The notes under the pieces were generated by a model, which ran no database searches, was not told the DNA's origin, and saw only the letters and a program-made list of their open reading frames with translations. Below are positions 38,531 to 47,326 of a stretch of DNA of 64,000 bases, piece by piece; within the stretch, counting starts at the first letter, position 1, and every line of letters starts with the position of its first letter. The DNA is from Pseudosporangium ferrugineum. Its GTDB lineage: Bacteria > Actinomycetota > Actinomycetes > Mycobacteriales > Micromonosporaceae. Location: positions 248,001-312,000 of the forward strand of contig NZ_PVZG01000005.1 of the NCBI RefSeq assembly GCF_003002065.1, written 5' to 3'. Made by a program: the position numbers and the translations under genes.

Positions 38531-38572
38531 TGCCACTGCGCTCCACTCTACTCCACTTCCCTCCACCCGCAA
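38531..38572 (-). promoter_or_regulatory. mraZ promoter overlaid by MraZ boxes
   Basis: On the minus strand four GTGG(A/C)-type direct repeats (GTGGAG at 38566, 38556 and 38546, then GTGGCA at 38536) occur at exact 10-bp intervals, one helical turn, as expected for MraZ operators. They overlay a promoter, TTGCGG (38572-38567), 16 nt, TAGAGT (38550-38545), about 90 bp before the mraZ ATG. Bound MraZ would cover the spacer and -10, implying autorepression of mraZ and the dcw genes. Repeat identity is seen; binding is inferred from MraZ biology. Confidence 0.7.
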
Positions 38573-38745
38573 CCGGAATCGCGCCGTCCATGAACCGGAT
38601 TCGCGGATGAAAGCGCACGTCAGACGCGGTGGGGCCGGAGTGGAGGGGTGAACGCCCCCGACCAAGGTCCACTTTCCGACAAGCCGCCCAGGCGGGCACG
38701 AAACCCCGCGCAAAACGGGCCTTCCGCCGCCGCGTCCGGGCGCCA

Positions 38746-38783
38746 GGGAGGGAAGTGGAGAGACCGCGGGGAGGGAAGTGGAG
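38746..38783. repeat. GGGAGGGAAGTGGAG direct repeats in nlpC-mraZ gap
   Basis: A 15-bp sequence GGGAGGGAAGTGGAG occurs at 38746-38760 and 38769-38783 on the plus strand, with another GTGGAG at 38640. These carry the MraZ-box hexamer in the opposite orientation to those at the mraZ promoter and at 23-bp rather than 10-bp spacing. They lie in the 417-bp gap (38456-38872) between mraZ and the nlpC stop, which otherwise shows only the promoter described. Role unknown. Confidence 0.5.
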
Positions 38784-38872
38784 GGTTCCGGGTACGACAG
38801 CGGGGCGCGACCCGAACCGGGTCGCGCCCCACTGATCTGCCGTACTGCTGTATTGCCTGTGCCGGAGAACCG

Positions 38873-39676
38873 TCAGGCGGCGAGACGCCGCACGACGTAG
38901 TTGTTGCTCCAGATCTTGTGCTTGCCGACCCGGGCACCGGAGTGCGGCGAGTCCCAGATGTAACCGCCACCGGCGTAGATCCCGGCGTGCGTGCCGTACG
39001 AGCCCGAGCGGAAGACGATCAGGTCGCCGACCTTCTTGTTGCTCTTGCTGATCTTCTTGCCGTACTTCTGCTGCGAGTTCGCCTTGTGCGGCAGCTTCTT
39101 GCCCACTGCCTTCTTGTAGACGTACAGCGTGTAGCCGGAGCAGTCGAAGCGCTTCGGGCCCGCGGCGCCGAACTTGTACAGCGCGCCCTTGTGCCGCTTC
39201 GCCTCGGCGAGGATCTTCGCCCCACTGGTGCGGACGGTGATCTTCACCGACTTGGTGGAGCCCGTGGTGACGCCCTTGGTGCCGCCGTAGTACGTGCGGT
39301 ACCAGGCCGTCTTGCCGGGCTTGGTGGTGAAGACGACGGTCCCGGTACGGGCCGACTTCTTCTGCCAGGTCTTCCACTTGCCGTCGACCTTCGACTGGAG
39401 ACGCACCCAGCCGTAGACCAGCTTCTTGCCGGTCTTGGGGTCGATCAGCTTCGTGGTCACCCGGACCTTCGAGCCCCAGTTCACCGTCTTCTTGTTGTAC
39501 GAGACGGAGAGCTTCGGCGCGACGGTCCTTGCCGCGGCCGCCGAGACGACGGGAGCGGCGGAGGCTGCCGGCGTCGCGACCAACTGGCCGGCGCAGAGGC
39601 AGAGACCCAGGGACAGTGCGACGGATCCGGTGCCGATGGACGTGCGGCGGCCCCGGCTCGAACTGCGTTCGTGCAC
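38873..39676 (-). CDS. Secreted NlpC/P60 cell-wall hydrolase
   Basis: 267 residues from GTG 39676, with GGAGGG 11 nt upstream. A signal peptide (about 1-45: basic n-region, hydrophobic core, ASAAP) precedes a domain of about 110 residues with TYYGGTKGVTTGSTKS-like surface repeats and then the NlpC/P60 domain. The catalytic Cys179 is in FDCSGYTLYVYKKAVGKK; the histidine is in GTHAGIYAGGGYIWDSPHSG. Members cleave stem peptides (gamma-D-Glu-mDAP). It is controlled by the ydaO-type riboswitch immediately upstream. The open frame runs further upstream, but that region is the riboswitch, which fixes this start. Confidence 0.92.
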   Translation of the reverse strand: MHERSSSRGRRTSIGTGSVALSLGLCLCAGQLVATPAASAAPVVSAAAARTVAPKLSVSYNKKTVNWGSKVRVTTKLIDPKTGKKLVYGWVRLQSKVDGKWKTWQKKSARTGTVVFTTKPGKTAWYRTYYGGTKGVTTGSTKSVKITVRTSGAKILAEAKRHKGALYKFGAAGPKRFDCSGYTLYVYKKAVGKKLPHKANSQQKYGKKISKSNKKVGDLIVFRSGSYGTHAGIYAGGGYIWDSPHSGARVGKHKIWSNNYVVRRLAA

Positions 39677-39693
39677 GGTAGAGATATCCCTCC

Positions 39694-39834
39694 GGCACGC
39701 CTGCGAGGTTAGCTGTCGGGTTCGGGCGGGAAGGTTGCCCGGCCGCGCGAGCGCGGCTTCACCCCGAGGTCCGCCGGGTCGTACGACCCGGTGGCGGACC
39801 GGAAATGGGTCCCCCGTCCCTGCCCCCGTATGCC
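39694..39834 (-). ncRNA. ydaO-type cyclic-di-AMP riboswitch
   Basis: Read on the minus strand, this leader contains the hallmark blocks of the ydaO/yuaA riboswitch as found before actinobacterial rpf and NlpC genes: GGGGACCCA (39814-39806), GGGGTGAA (39765-39758), CTTCCCGCCCGAACCCG (39733-39717) and CAGCTAACCTCGCAGGCG (39715-39698). A closing helix pairs GGCAT (39834-39830) with GTGCC (39698-39694). The ribosome site of the NlpC/P60 gene (39692-39687) follows the 3' edge directly. In this class c-di-AMP binding generally turns expression off, so hydrolase production should fall when c-di-AMP rises. Confidence 0.9.
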
Positions 39835-40291
39835 TTCGTGGTCGTTCACGTGCTCTGTGGTCGTACCGTGCGGACCGGGGCAGGGCTCGGCGTGATCCGT
39901 GCGGTACGAGCGGTGGGCGGGCGCTCACCGGCCCGTCCTGCCTACCCGATTTCTCGATCCACTGTCGGGCCTCGATTCGTCACTCTTCGTGTTTGGCACG
40001 ATGAGTGGTGTCCGTTTTGTGACCGCCACGTGACAAATGCCGCGACGCTAGGCACCGTTTCGATCACTCATTGCCGAAGGTTACGGGTGAATCAGAACAC
40101 ACAAAAAGCCGGAGGCCCGATGATCTTGGGCGTGTCGGAGGTCGGGCGAATGCCCCCGCAAACGTCCCCACCGGCCCAGACGTGGCGCCGGACGGCGGGC
40201 GCCGCTCCCCCGTTCGGCCGAGCCGGCACCCCCACGGATCACGACGAACGGCGTCGCACCCGGGGCCACTCGACGTAGTGTCCGTTTCCGG
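39835..40291. other. Divergent intergenic region upstream of nlpC leader and murT
   Basis: This stretch between the riboswitch and the murT promoter holds no supported gene on either strand; open frames here are GC-driven. It must contain the promoter of the riboswitch-nlpC transcript, but I could not assign convincing -35/-10 boxes. An imperfect dyad, TTTGTGAC and GTGACAAA 6 bp apart (40016-40037), is noted without assignment. Confidence 0.5.
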
Positions 40292-40297
40292 TACCCT
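40292..40297 (+). promoter_or_regulatory. Leaderless-type -10 box of murT-gatD
   Basis: TACCCT fits TANNNT and is followed by 7 nt before the murT GTG at 40305, the spacing expected when transcription starts at the start codon. No Shine-Dalgarno is visible upstream of that GTG, which supports leaderless initiation. A -35 was not confidently assigned. Confidence 0.4.
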
Positions 40298-40304
40298 CGT
40301 CGCC

Positions 40305-41540
40305 GTGACGGACGGGAAATTGCCCCTGCGGGCCAAGGTCGCGACCTCCGTGTCGCGCACGGCGGCCGCGCTCTCGCGCGCCGCGGGACGCGGCGACGGC
40401 TCGGTGATCGGCGGCTGGATCGGCCTGAAGATCGATCCGGACCTGTTGCGCAACCTCGCCGCCGGCCGCGCGATCGCGCTCGTGTCGGGCACCAACGGCA
40501 AGACCACCACGACCCGGTTCGCCGCCGCGGCGCTCGGCGTCCTGGGCCCGGTCGCCACCAACTCGTTCGGCGCCAACATGCCCACCGGTCACACCTCCGC
40601 GCTGGCCAAGGCGGGTGCCACCCCGTTCGCCGTGCTCGAGGTGGACGAGCACTACCTCGCCCGGGTCATCGAGGAGACGCACCCCCGCGTGGTGGCGCTG
40701 CTCAACCTCTCCCGCGACCAGCTCGACCGGGCCAAGGAGGTGGCGATGATGGCGCAGATGTGGCGCACCGCGCTCGCCGCCCACCCGGACGTGCACGTGG
40801 TCGCCAACGCCGACGACCCGATGGTGGTCTGGTCGGCCGTCAACACCGGCCAGGTCACCTGGTTCAGCGCCGGCCAGCGGTGGACCGACGACTCGTGGGT
40901 CTGCCCCGAGTGCGGCTCCCCGATCAACCGGGCCCAGGGCGACTGGTGGTGCACCGGGTGCCCGCTGCGCCGCCCGCAGGCCCAGTGGACGGTCGAGGAC
41001 GACGGGGTGCTCGACCCCAGGGGCGACTGGCACCTGGTCAAGCTCCAGCTCCCGGGCCACGTCAACCTCGGCAACGCGGCCACCGCCCTGGCCGTGGCCG
41101 CCGAGTTCGGCGTGCGGCCGATAGAGGCCGTGCCGCGGCTCGCGAGCGTGGCCTCGGTGGCCGGCCGCTACGCCCAGGTCGACCGGGACGGCCGCAACAT
41201 CCGGCTCCTGCTGGCCAAGAACCCGGCGAGCTGGCTCGAGGCGTTCGACATGGCCGAGGTCGCGCCGACCCTGCTCTCCATCAACGCGCGCGACCCCGAC
41301 GGCTTCGACACCTCGTGGCTGTACGACGTCGACTTCTCGCCGCTGCGCGGACGGCCCGTCCTGATCACCGGCGACCGGGCCTATGACCTGGCCGTACGCC
41401 TCGAGGTGAACGAAGTGCCCTTCCGGCACGTTAAGACCTTCGACGAGGCGATCCGGGCCACCCCGCCGGGCCGGCTCGAGGTGATCGCCAACTACACGGC
41501 GTTCCAGGACATCCGAGCGGAGTTGGACCGTGTCAACTGA
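40305..41540 (+). CDS. murT: Lipid II isoglutaminyl synthase ligase subunit MurT
   Basis: 411 residues from GTG 40305. A Mur-ligase relative that with GatD amidates the alpha-carboxyl of D-Glu in lipid II. The P-loop is ALVSGTNGKTTTTRF (about 57-71); central EVDEHYLARVIEETHPRVV and NLSRDQLDRAKEV follow. A zinc ribbon with Cys200, Cys203, Cys216 and Cys219 (CPECGSPIN...WWCTGC) interrupts the central domain, and the C-terminal DUF1727 domain starts near residue 300 (LLLAKNPASWLEAFD). It is cotranscribed with gatD. MurT is not a substitute for the missing murD, although the folds are related. Confidence 0.95.
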   Translation: MTDGKLPLRAKVATSVSRTAAALSRAAGRGDGSVIGGWIGLKIDPDLLRNLAAGRAIALVSGTNGKTTTTRFAAAALGVLGPVATNSFGANMPTGHTSALAKAGATPFAVLEVDEHYLARVIEETHPRVVALLNLSRDQLDRAKEVAMMAQMWRTALAAHPDVHVVANADDPMVVWSAVNTGQVTWFSAGQRWTDDSWVCPECGSPINRAQGDWWCTGCPLRRPQAQWTVEDDGVLDPRGDWHLVKLQLPGHVNLGNAATALAVAAEFGVRPIEAVPRLASVASVAGRYAQVDRDGRNIRLLLAKNPASWLEAFDMAEVAPTLLSINARDPDGFDTSWLYDVDFSPLRGRPVLITGDRAYDLAVRLEVNEVPFRHVKTFDEAIRATPPGRLEVIANYTAFQDIRAELDRVN

Positions 41541-41545
41541 GTTTT

Positions 41546-41614
41546 ACCGCGGCGGAAAACAAAAGGGGACACCCATGAGTAACCGCGGCGGAGAACAAAA
41601 GGGCAACCATGAGT
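41546..41614 (+). repeat. Tandemly duplicated translation-initiation region before gatD
   Basis: The sequence ACCGCGGCGGA(A/G)AACAAAAGGG, a few bases and CATGAGT occurs twice in tandem (41546-41580 and 41582-41614), so ribosome site and ATGAGT start are duplicated. The second ATG (41609) starts gatD; the first (41575) starts a 13-codon ORF. The copies differ at a few positions and by a 2-bp indel, indicating a fairly recent duplication. Confidence 0.85.
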
Positions 41615-41616
41615 GA
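41575..41616 (+). CDS. 13-residue ORF overlapping the gatD start
   Basis: ATG 41575, preceded by AAAAGGGG, encodes MSNRGGEQKGNHE and stops at TGA 41614-41616, eight bases past the first base of the gatD ATG (41609). It results from duplication of the gatD start region. Ribosomes that use it would terminate on the gatD start, so it may couple or dampen gatD translation relative to murT. No independent function is expected. Confidence 0.4.
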   Translation: MSNRGGEQKGNHE

Positions 41617-42322
41617 GAGCACCCTCCGAATCGTCTGGATCTACCCCGACCTGCTGTCGACGTACGGCGACCGGGGCAACATGCTGATCCTGGCCCGCCG
41701 CGCCGCCCTGCGGGGCATCCCGGTGGAGACCTACTCGATCCGCTCCGACCAGGCGATGCCCGCGACCGCCGACATCTACCTGATCGGCGGCGGCGAGGAC
41801 GGTCCGCAGGCGCTGGCCGCCCAGCGGCTCATCGCCGACGGCGGCCTGCACCGGGCGGTGGCCCAGGGCGCCGCCGTGCTCGCCGTCTGCGCCGGCTACC
41901 AGCTCTTCGGCGCCTCCTTCTTCGCCAAGGGCGCCCAGTGCGCCGGCCTCGACCTGCTCGACATCCGCTCCGACCGGGGCGAGACCCGCGCGGTCGGCGA
42001 GGTGCGCGGCGACATCGACCCGCGGCTGGGCCTGCCCCCGCTGACCGGCTTCGAGAACCACGGCGGCCGGACCCACCTCGGCCCCGGCGTCGCGCCGCTG
42101 GCCCGGGTCACCGCCGGCATCGGCAACGACGGGCAGACCGAGGGCGCATGGCACGGCAAGATCCTGGGCACGTACGCCCATGGGCCCGCGCTCGCCCGCA
42201 ACCCAGCGATAGCCGATCTGCTACTGCGTTGGGCGATCGGCGCGGATAGTCTTGCCCCGCTCGACGACACCTGGGCCGACCGGCTCCGCGGCGAGCGGCT
42301 CGCCGCCGCGGGCGCCGCGTGA
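41609..42322 (+). CDS. gatD: Lipid II isoglutaminyl synthase glutaminase subunit GatD
   Basis: 237 residues. A class I (CobB/CobQ-like) glutamine amidotransferase that feeds ammonia to MurT. The nucleophile is Cys94 in AVCAGYQLFG and the histidine is His191 in GTYAHGPALARN; positions agree closely with Staphylococcus GatD. IVWIYPDLLSTYGDRGNMLIL at the N-terminus and GFENHGGRTHL are family motifs. It follows murT by 68 bp, a gap filled by the duplicated initiation region. Confidence 0.95.
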   Translation: MSESTLRIVWIYPDLLSTYGDRGNMLILARRAALRGIPVETYSIRSDQAMPATADIYLIGGGEDGPQALAAQRLIADGGLHRAVAQGAAVLAVCAGYQLFGASFFAKGAQCAGLDLLDIRSDRGETRAVGEVRGDIDPRLGLPPLTGFENHGGRTHLGPGVAPLARVTAGIGNDGQTEGAWHGKILGTYAHGPALARNPAIADLLLRWAIGADSLAPLDDTWADRLRGERLAAAGAA

Positions 42323-42374
42323 CCCGAGACCAGCACCTTTCCGGACCGACGAGACGTGAGGGCGGTACGCCTGC

Positions 42375-43112
42375 ATGACTGACACCCTGATCACCCCGCG
42401 GGCCCTCCAGCGCGCGGTCCCTCAGGCCAGCCAGCAGACCCCCGCCGCGACGGGGCGGCGGCACCGCCTCCTCCGGGTCGGCATCCTCGCCGCCGTCGTG
42501 GCCGGCCTCGGCGGCGCCGCCGCGGTCCTGCCGATCCAGTCGATCGCCGACTCGGTGGTCGGCTTCGGCCCGGCCGCCGCGGTGGCCATCGCGGTGGTGG
42601 GCGGCCTGCTGCTCTCCGTCCTGGTCCCCCGCACCGCCGTCACGATGGGCTGCGGCATGCTGCTCGGCCCGGCCACCGGCGCGGCGACGGCCCTCGCGGC
42701 CGCCGTGATCGCGGCCGTGGCCACCTACTACGCGGGCCGCTGGGCCGGCCGGGGCGCGCTGGGCGCGAAGGCCGGCGGCCGGATGGCCCGCCTCGACGGC
42801 TGGCTCAACCGGCGCGGGCTCGCGGCGGTGCTCCTGGTCCGCTTCCTGCCGCTCGCGCCGTACGGCCTGATCGGCTACGCGTACGGGACGACGTCGGTCT
42901 GCCGCAAGCGCTACCTGCTCGGCACCACGCTCGCCGCCATCCCGTCCGCGGTGTCCTACGCGGTGATCGGCGCGGCGGTGACCGCGCCCGGCGAGATGAG
43001 CCCGATGACGCTCGCGCCGGCCGCCATCGGCTTCGCCCTCACCACGACGATCGTGCTCCGCTGGCGCCTCGCCGCCCGCCGCGATGCCGCCGCGGCTGCC
43101 GCGGCGGCCTGA
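42375..43112 (+). CDS. TVP38/TMEM64 (SNARE-associated) family membrane protein
   Basis: 245 residues. After a 30-residue cytoplasmic N-terminus come five or six membrane helices (about 35-53, 60-84, 90-117, 153-175, 188-210 and 214-230). The core, MGCGMLLGPATGAATALAAAVIAAVATYYAGRWAGRGAL, and the re-entrant VRFLPLAPYGLIGYAYGTTSV segment are characteristic of the TVP38/DedA superfamily. Some DedA-type proteins recycle undecaprenyl phosphate, which would fit the cell-wall neighbourhood, but that role is inference. It starts 52 bp after gatD on the same strand and converges on aroA. Confidence 0.85.
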   Translation: MTDTLITPRALQRAVPQASQQTPAATGRRHRLLRVGILAAVVAGLGGAAAVLPIQSIADSVVGFGPAAAVAIAVVGGLLLSVLVPRTAVTMGCGMLLGPATGAATALAAAVIAAVATYYAGRWAGRGALGAKAGGRMARLDGWLNRRGLAAVLLVRFLPLAPYGLIGYAYGTTSVCRKRYLLGTTLAAIPSAVSYAVIGAAVTAPGEMSPMTLAPAAIGFALTTTIVLRWRLAARRDAAAAAAAA

Positions 43113-43137
43113 CGTTCAGGACAGCACGGCCTGACCC

Positions 43138-44403
43138 TCAGGACAGCGCCGCCAGGTCCCGGAAGTAGCCGGGGTAGGTCTTCGCCACGCAGCCCGGGTC
43201 CTCGATCTCGATCCCGGGCACCCGCAGCCCCAGCAGCGACATGCTCATCGCCATCCGGTGGTCGTCGTACGTCGCGAACCGCGTCGGCCTCGGCCGCCCC
43301 GGGTGGATCGTAAAGCCGTCCTCGTCCTCGACCGCGTCGATCCCGGCCCGGCACAGCTCGGTCACCACCGCGGCCAGCCGGTCGGTTTCCTTGCGCCGGA
43401 TGAAGCCGATGCCCCGCACCCGCGTGGGCGAGTCGGCGAACACGGCCACCGCCGCGAGCGTCTGGGCGGTATCCGAGATATCGGACATGTCGACGTCGAC
43501 GCCCCGCAGCGGCGCGCCCGTGGTCACGGTCACCGAGCCGCTCGTCCAGGACACCGCCGCGCCCATCCGCTCCAGCACCTCGGCGAACCGCACGTCGCCC
43601 TGGAGGCTCCCCGTGCCGAGCCCCTCCACCGTGACCCGGCCGCCCGCCACCGCGGCGGCGCCGAGGAAGTAGGAGGCGGCGCTCGCGTCGGGCTCCACGT
43701 CGTAGGCGGCGGCCCGGTAGCCGCCCGGCGCCACCGACAGCCCGTCGACGGTCACCCCGAAGGCGGCCATCACCGCCCGGGTCATCTCCACGTACGGCAC
43801 CGAGACCAGCGGGGAGGTGAGCGAGACCGACAGGCCGGCGTGCATCAGCGGGCCCGCCATGAGCAGCCCGGACAGGAACTGGCTGGAGATGTGCCCGCTG
43901 ACCTCGACCGGGCCGCCGCGCAACGGCCCGCGCACCGCCGCCGGCAGGAACCCGGGGCGGTCCAGCTCCTCCACCACGGCGCCCACGCCCCGCAGCGCCT
44001 CCAGGACCGGGCCGAACGGGCGCGCCCGCAGCTGCGCGGAGCCGTCCACGACCGTACGGACGGACAGCAGCGCCGCCGCGGGCAGGACGAACCGGGACGT
44101 GGTGCCCGACTGCCGGGCGTCGACCATGCCGGAGGTCACCACGGCCCCCGGGTCGACGCCGGTCACGCGCACCGTCCGGGCGGCCTCGTCGGCCTCCACC
44201 CGCGCGCCGAGGGCGGCGACGGCGCCCATCATCGCCCGGGTGTCGTCGGCGAAGAGGGCCCCGGAGAGGGTGGAGGTGCCCCGCGCCAGCGCCGCGCAGA
44301 TCAGCGCGCGGTTGGTGATGCTCTTGGACCCCGGGGGCCGCACCGTGGCGTCCAGCGGGGAGCTCAGCGGGGCGACGGGCAGCACGTCCGGAAGATCGGG
44401 CAC
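43138..44403 (-). CDS. aroA: 3-Phosphoshikimate 1-carboxyvinyltransferase AroA
   Basis: 421 residues from GTG 44403. EPSP synthase of the shikimate pathway joins shikimate 3-phosphate and PEP. The N-terminal RPPGSKSITNRALICAALA motif contains the PEP/S3P lysine and serines; DARQSGTTSRFVLPAAALL is the second PEP motif; RGIGFIRRKETDRLAAVVTEL and YDDHRMAMSMSLLGLR complete the active site. It lies between the convergent membrane-protein gene and leuS, transcribed in the leuS direction. Confidence 0.96.
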   Translation of the reverse strand: MPDLPDVLPVAPLSSPLDATVRPPGSKSITNRALICAALARGTSTLSGALFADDTRAMMGAVAALGARVEADEAARTVRVTGVDPGAVVTSGMVDARQSGTTSRFVLPAAALLSVRTVVDGSAQLRARPFGPVLEALRGVGAVVEELDRPGFLPAAVRGPLRGGPVEVSGHISSQFLSGLLMAGPLMHAGLSVSLTSPLVSVPYVEMTRAVMAAFGVTVDGLSVAPGGYRAAAYDVEPDASAASYFLGAAAVAGGRVTVEGLGTGSLQGDVRFAEVLERMGAAVSWTSGSVTVTTGAPLRGVDVDMSDISDTAQTLAAVAVFADSPTRVRGIGFIRRKETDRLAAVVTELCRAGIDAVEDEDGFTIHPGRPRPTRFATYDDHRMAMSMSLLGLRVPGIEIEDPGCVAKTYPGYFRDLAALS

Positions 44404-44422
44404 GGCGTCATTCTGCCCGCGG

Positions 44423-44455
44423 CAGGGCCCGCCACGATCCTCGCGGCGGGCCCTG
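44423..44455 (-). terminator. Hairpin between leuS and aroA
   Basis: A perfect 11-bp inverted repeat (CAGGGCCCGCC / GGCGGGCCCTG) with an 11-nt loop lies 18 bp after the leuS stop and 19 bp before the aroA start. No T-run follows on the minus strand. It is a good candidate for a U-less terminator separating leuS from aroA, or for attenuated read-through. Confidence 0.55.
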
Positions 44456-44473
44456 TTCCATCAGGTGGATCGC

Positions 44474-47287
44474 TCAGACGACGACGCTGACCAGCCGGCC
44501 CGGCACCACGATCACCTTGCGGGGATCGCGGCCGGCCAGCGCGTCGGCGACGGCGGCCAGCGCTGCCTCGCGTACGGAATCCTCGGCCGTGTCCGGCGCG
44601 ACCTCGACCCGGCCGCGGACCTTGCCGTTGATCTGCACCGGATAGGTGATCGACTCGGCGACCAGCTGGGCCGGGTCGGCGACCGGGAAGTCCGCGTACG
44701 CCAGCGTGCCGTCGTGGCCCAGCTTGCGCCACAGCTCCTCGGCCAGGTGCGGGGCGAACGGCGACATCATCAGCACCAGCGGCTCGACCGCCTCGCGCGA
44801 CGTCGTCTCCAGCGGCGTCAGCGTGTTGGTCAGCTGGATCAGCTTGGCGATCGCGGTGTTGAACCGCAGCTCGTCCATGTCCTCGCGGACGCCGGCGATG
44901 GTCCGGTGCAGGGCGCGGCGGGTCTTCTCGTCCAGTGGGGTGTCGGAGACCCGCACCGCGCCGGTCTCCTCGTCCACCACCAGGCGCCACACCCGCTGCA
45001 GGAAGCGCTGCGAGCCGACGACCGCGCGGGTCTCCCACGGCCGCGAGACGTCCAGCGGGCCCATCGCCATCTCGTACACCCGGAACGTGTCGGCGCCGTA
45101 CTGCTCGCTCATCTCGTCCGGGGTGACGACGTTCTTCAGCGACTTGCCCATCTTGCCGTACTCGCGGGCGACCTCCTGGTCACCGTAGTAGTACTTGCCG
45201 CCGCGCTCGACGACCTCCTCGGCGGGCACGATGACCCCGCGGGCGTCACGGTACGCGTACGCCTGGATGTAGCCCTGGTTGAACAGCCTGCGGAACGGCT
45301 CGAAGGACGAGACGTGCCCCAGGTCGTACAGGACCTTGTGCCAGAAGCGGGCGTACAGCAGGTGCAGGACGGCGTGCTCGACGCCGCCGACGTACAGGTC
45401 GACGCCGCCCGGGTCGCCCGGACGCTGCGGGCCCATCCAGTACGCCTCGTTCTCCGGGTCGACCAGCACCTTGTCATTGTGCGGATCCAGGTAACGCAGC
45501 TCGTACCAGCACGAACCGGCCCATTGCGGCATGGTGTTGGTCTCGCGGGTGTACGTCTTCGGCCCGTCGCCCAGATCCAGCTCGACCTGAACCCAGTCCT
45601 TCTTGCGCGACAGCGGCGTCTCCGGCTCGCTCTCCGCGTCGTCCGGGTCGAACGTCCGCGGGGAGAAGTCGTCGACCTCCGGCAGCTCGACGGGCAGCAT
45701 CGACTCGGGCAGCGCGATCGGCAGGCCGGTCTCGTCGTACACGATCGGGAACGGCTCGCCCCAGTAGCGCTGCCGGCTGAACAGCCAGTCGCGCAGCCGG
45801 AACGTGGTGGCGCCGCGGCCGTGGCCGTGCTCCTCCAGCCACGCGATCATGGCCGCCTTGGCCTCGGCGACCTCCATGCCGTTCAGCCAGTCGCTGTTGA
45901 TCGCCGGGCCCTCGCCCGTGTACGCCCCCTCGAAGCCCTCAGGCGCTGCGACCGTACGGATGATCGGCAGTTGAAAAATCTCCGCGAAGGCCCAGTCGCG
46001 CTCGTCCTGGCCGGGCACCGCCATGATCGCGCCGGTGCCGTAGCCGGCCAGCACGTAGTCGGCGACGAACACCGGGATCCTCGCCCCGTTGACCGGGTTG
46101 ACGGCGAACGCGCCGGTGAAGACGCCGGTCTTCTCCTTGGCGTCGGTGCGCTCCTCCTCGGTCTTGGCCGCGGCGGCCGCCCGGTAGGCCCGGACCGCCT
46201 CGGCCGGGGCCGCCGCACCGCCGGTCCACGCCGGGTTGGTCCCGTCGGGCCACTCCGCCGGGACGATCCGGTCGACCAGCTCGTGCTCCGGCGCCAGCAC
46301 CATGTACGTCGCGCCGAACAGCGTGTCGGGCCGGGTGGTGAAGACCGTGATCACGTCGTCGCCCACCGGGAAGTCGACGTGCGCACCCCGCGAGCGGCCG
46401 ATCCAGTTGCGCTGCATCAGCTTGACCGGCTCCGGCCAGTCCAGCGCGTCCAGGTCCTCGACCAGGCGGTCGCCGTACGCGGTGATCCGCATCTTCCACT
46501 GCTTCAGCGAGCGCTGGAAGACCGGGTAGTTGCCCCGCTCGCTGCGGCCGTCCGGGGTGACCTCCTCGTTGGCCAGCACCGTGCCCAGGCCGGGGCACCA
46601 GTTGACCGGCGCCTCGCTGACGTACGCCAGCCGGAAGTCGTTGATCACCTGACGCCGCTCGACCGCGGACAGGGCGGACCAGTCGCGCCCGCCCGGCACC
46701 TCGCGGGTGCCGGCCTCGAACTCGGCCACCAGCTCGTCGATCGGCCGGGCCCTGCGCAGCTCCGGGTCGAACCAGGAGTTGAAGACCTGCAGGAAGATCC
46801 ACTGGGTCCAGCGGTAGTACTCCGGGTCCGTGGTGGCGACCGAGCGGCGGTCGTCGTACGCCAGCCCCAGCCGGCGCAGCTGCCCGCGGTAGCGCTCGAC
46901 GTTCGCCTCGGTCGTGGTGCGCGGGTGGGTGCCGGTCTGCACCGCGTACTGCTCGGCGGGCAGGCCGAAGGCGTCGAAGCCCATCGGGTGCAGCACGTTG
47001 AAGCCCGCCATGCGCTTGTAGCGGGTGTACGAGTCGGTGCCGATGTAGCCGAGCGGGTGCCCGACGTGCAGGCCCGCACCCGACGGGTACGGGAACATGT
47101 CCTGCACGTGCAGCTTCGGCGCGCCCGCGCGCGGGTGCGAGGGGTCGGCCAGCTCACCGACGGGGTTGGGCGCGTAGAACGTGCCGTTCTCGGCCCAGAA
47201 CTCCTGCCAGCGCGGCTCGATCTCGGCGGCCATCGCAGCCGTGTAGCGGTACGGCGGGACGTCCGCGTTGGTCTCGGACTCGCTCAT
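44474..47287 (-). CDS. leuS: Leucyl-tRNA synthetase LeuS
   Basis: 937 residues from ATG 47287. A class I synthetase charging tRNA-Leu. The HIGH-type motif is HVGH at 74-77 ([15 protein letters not shown]); the editing domain has [20 protein letters not shown]; the KMSKS loop reads KMGKS (712-716, [16 protein letters not shown]). Upstream in-frame codons exist but lie in the attenuator region, so this ATG is preferred. Expression is probably governed by a leader peptide and terminator between 47327 and 47422. Confidence 0.97.
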   Translation of the reverse strand: MSESETNADVPPYRYTAAMAAEIEPRWQEFWAENGTFYAPNPVGELADPSHPRAGAPKLHVQDMFPYPSGAGLHVGHPLGYIGTDSYTRYKRMAGFNVLHPMGFDAFGLPAEQYAVQTGTHPRTTTEANVERYRGQLRRLGLAYDDRRSVATTDPEYYRWTQWIFLQVFNSWFDPELRRARPIDELVAEFEAGTREVPGGRDWSALSAVERRQVINDFRLAYVSEAPVNWCPGLGTVLANEEVTPDGRSERGNYPVFQRSLKQWKMRITAYGDRLVEDLDALDWPEPVKLMQRNWIGRSRGAHVDFPVGDDVITVFTTRPDTLFGATYMVLAPEHELVDRIVPAEWPDGTNPAWTGGAAAPAEAVRAYRAAAAAKTEEERTDAKEKTGVFTGAFAVNPVNGARIPVFVADYVLAGYGTGAIMAVPGQDERDWAFAEIFQLPIIRTVAAPEGFEGAYTGEGPAINSDWLNGMEVAEAKAAMIAWLEEHGHGRGATTFRLRDWLFSRQRYWGEPFPIVYDETGLPIALPESMLPVELPEVDDFSPRTFDPDDAESEPETPLSRKKDWVQVELDLGDGPKTYTRETNTMPQWAGSCWYELRYLDPHNDKVLVDPENEAYWMGPQRPGDPGGVDLYVGGVEHAVLHLLYARFWHKVLYDLGHVSSFEPFRRLFNQGYIQAYAYRDARGVIVPAEEVVERGGKYYYGDQEVAREYGKMGKSLKNVVTPDEMSEQYGADTFRVYEMAMGPLDVSRPWETRAVVGSQRFLQRVWRLVVDEETGAVRVSDTPLDEKTRRALHRTIAGVREDMDELRFNTAIAKLIQLTNTLTPLETTSREAVEPLVLMMSPFAPHLAEELWRKLGHDGTLAYADFPVADPAQLVAESITYPVQINGKVRGRVEVAPDTAEDSVREAALAAVADALAGRDPRKVIVVPGRLVSVVV

Positions 47288-47326
47288 CGTCACCATCTCG
47301 TTCTCGTTCGGCCTGCCTGTGGACAC

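Noticed and set aside
39677-39928. Upstream extension of the NlpC/P60 reading frame
   Set aside because: This stretch is the ydaO-type riboswitch, and a good ribosome site directly precedes GTG 39676.
40016-40037. CRP-family binding site upstream of the nlpC leader
   Set aside because: The half-sites TTTGTGAC and GTGACAAA are not proper inverted copies of TGTGA-N6-TCACA.
40305-41540. The missing murD in the form of the MurT gene
   Set aside because: The zinc ribbon, DUF1727 C-terminus and adjacent gatD identify MurT, which amidates lipid II and does not add D-Glu.
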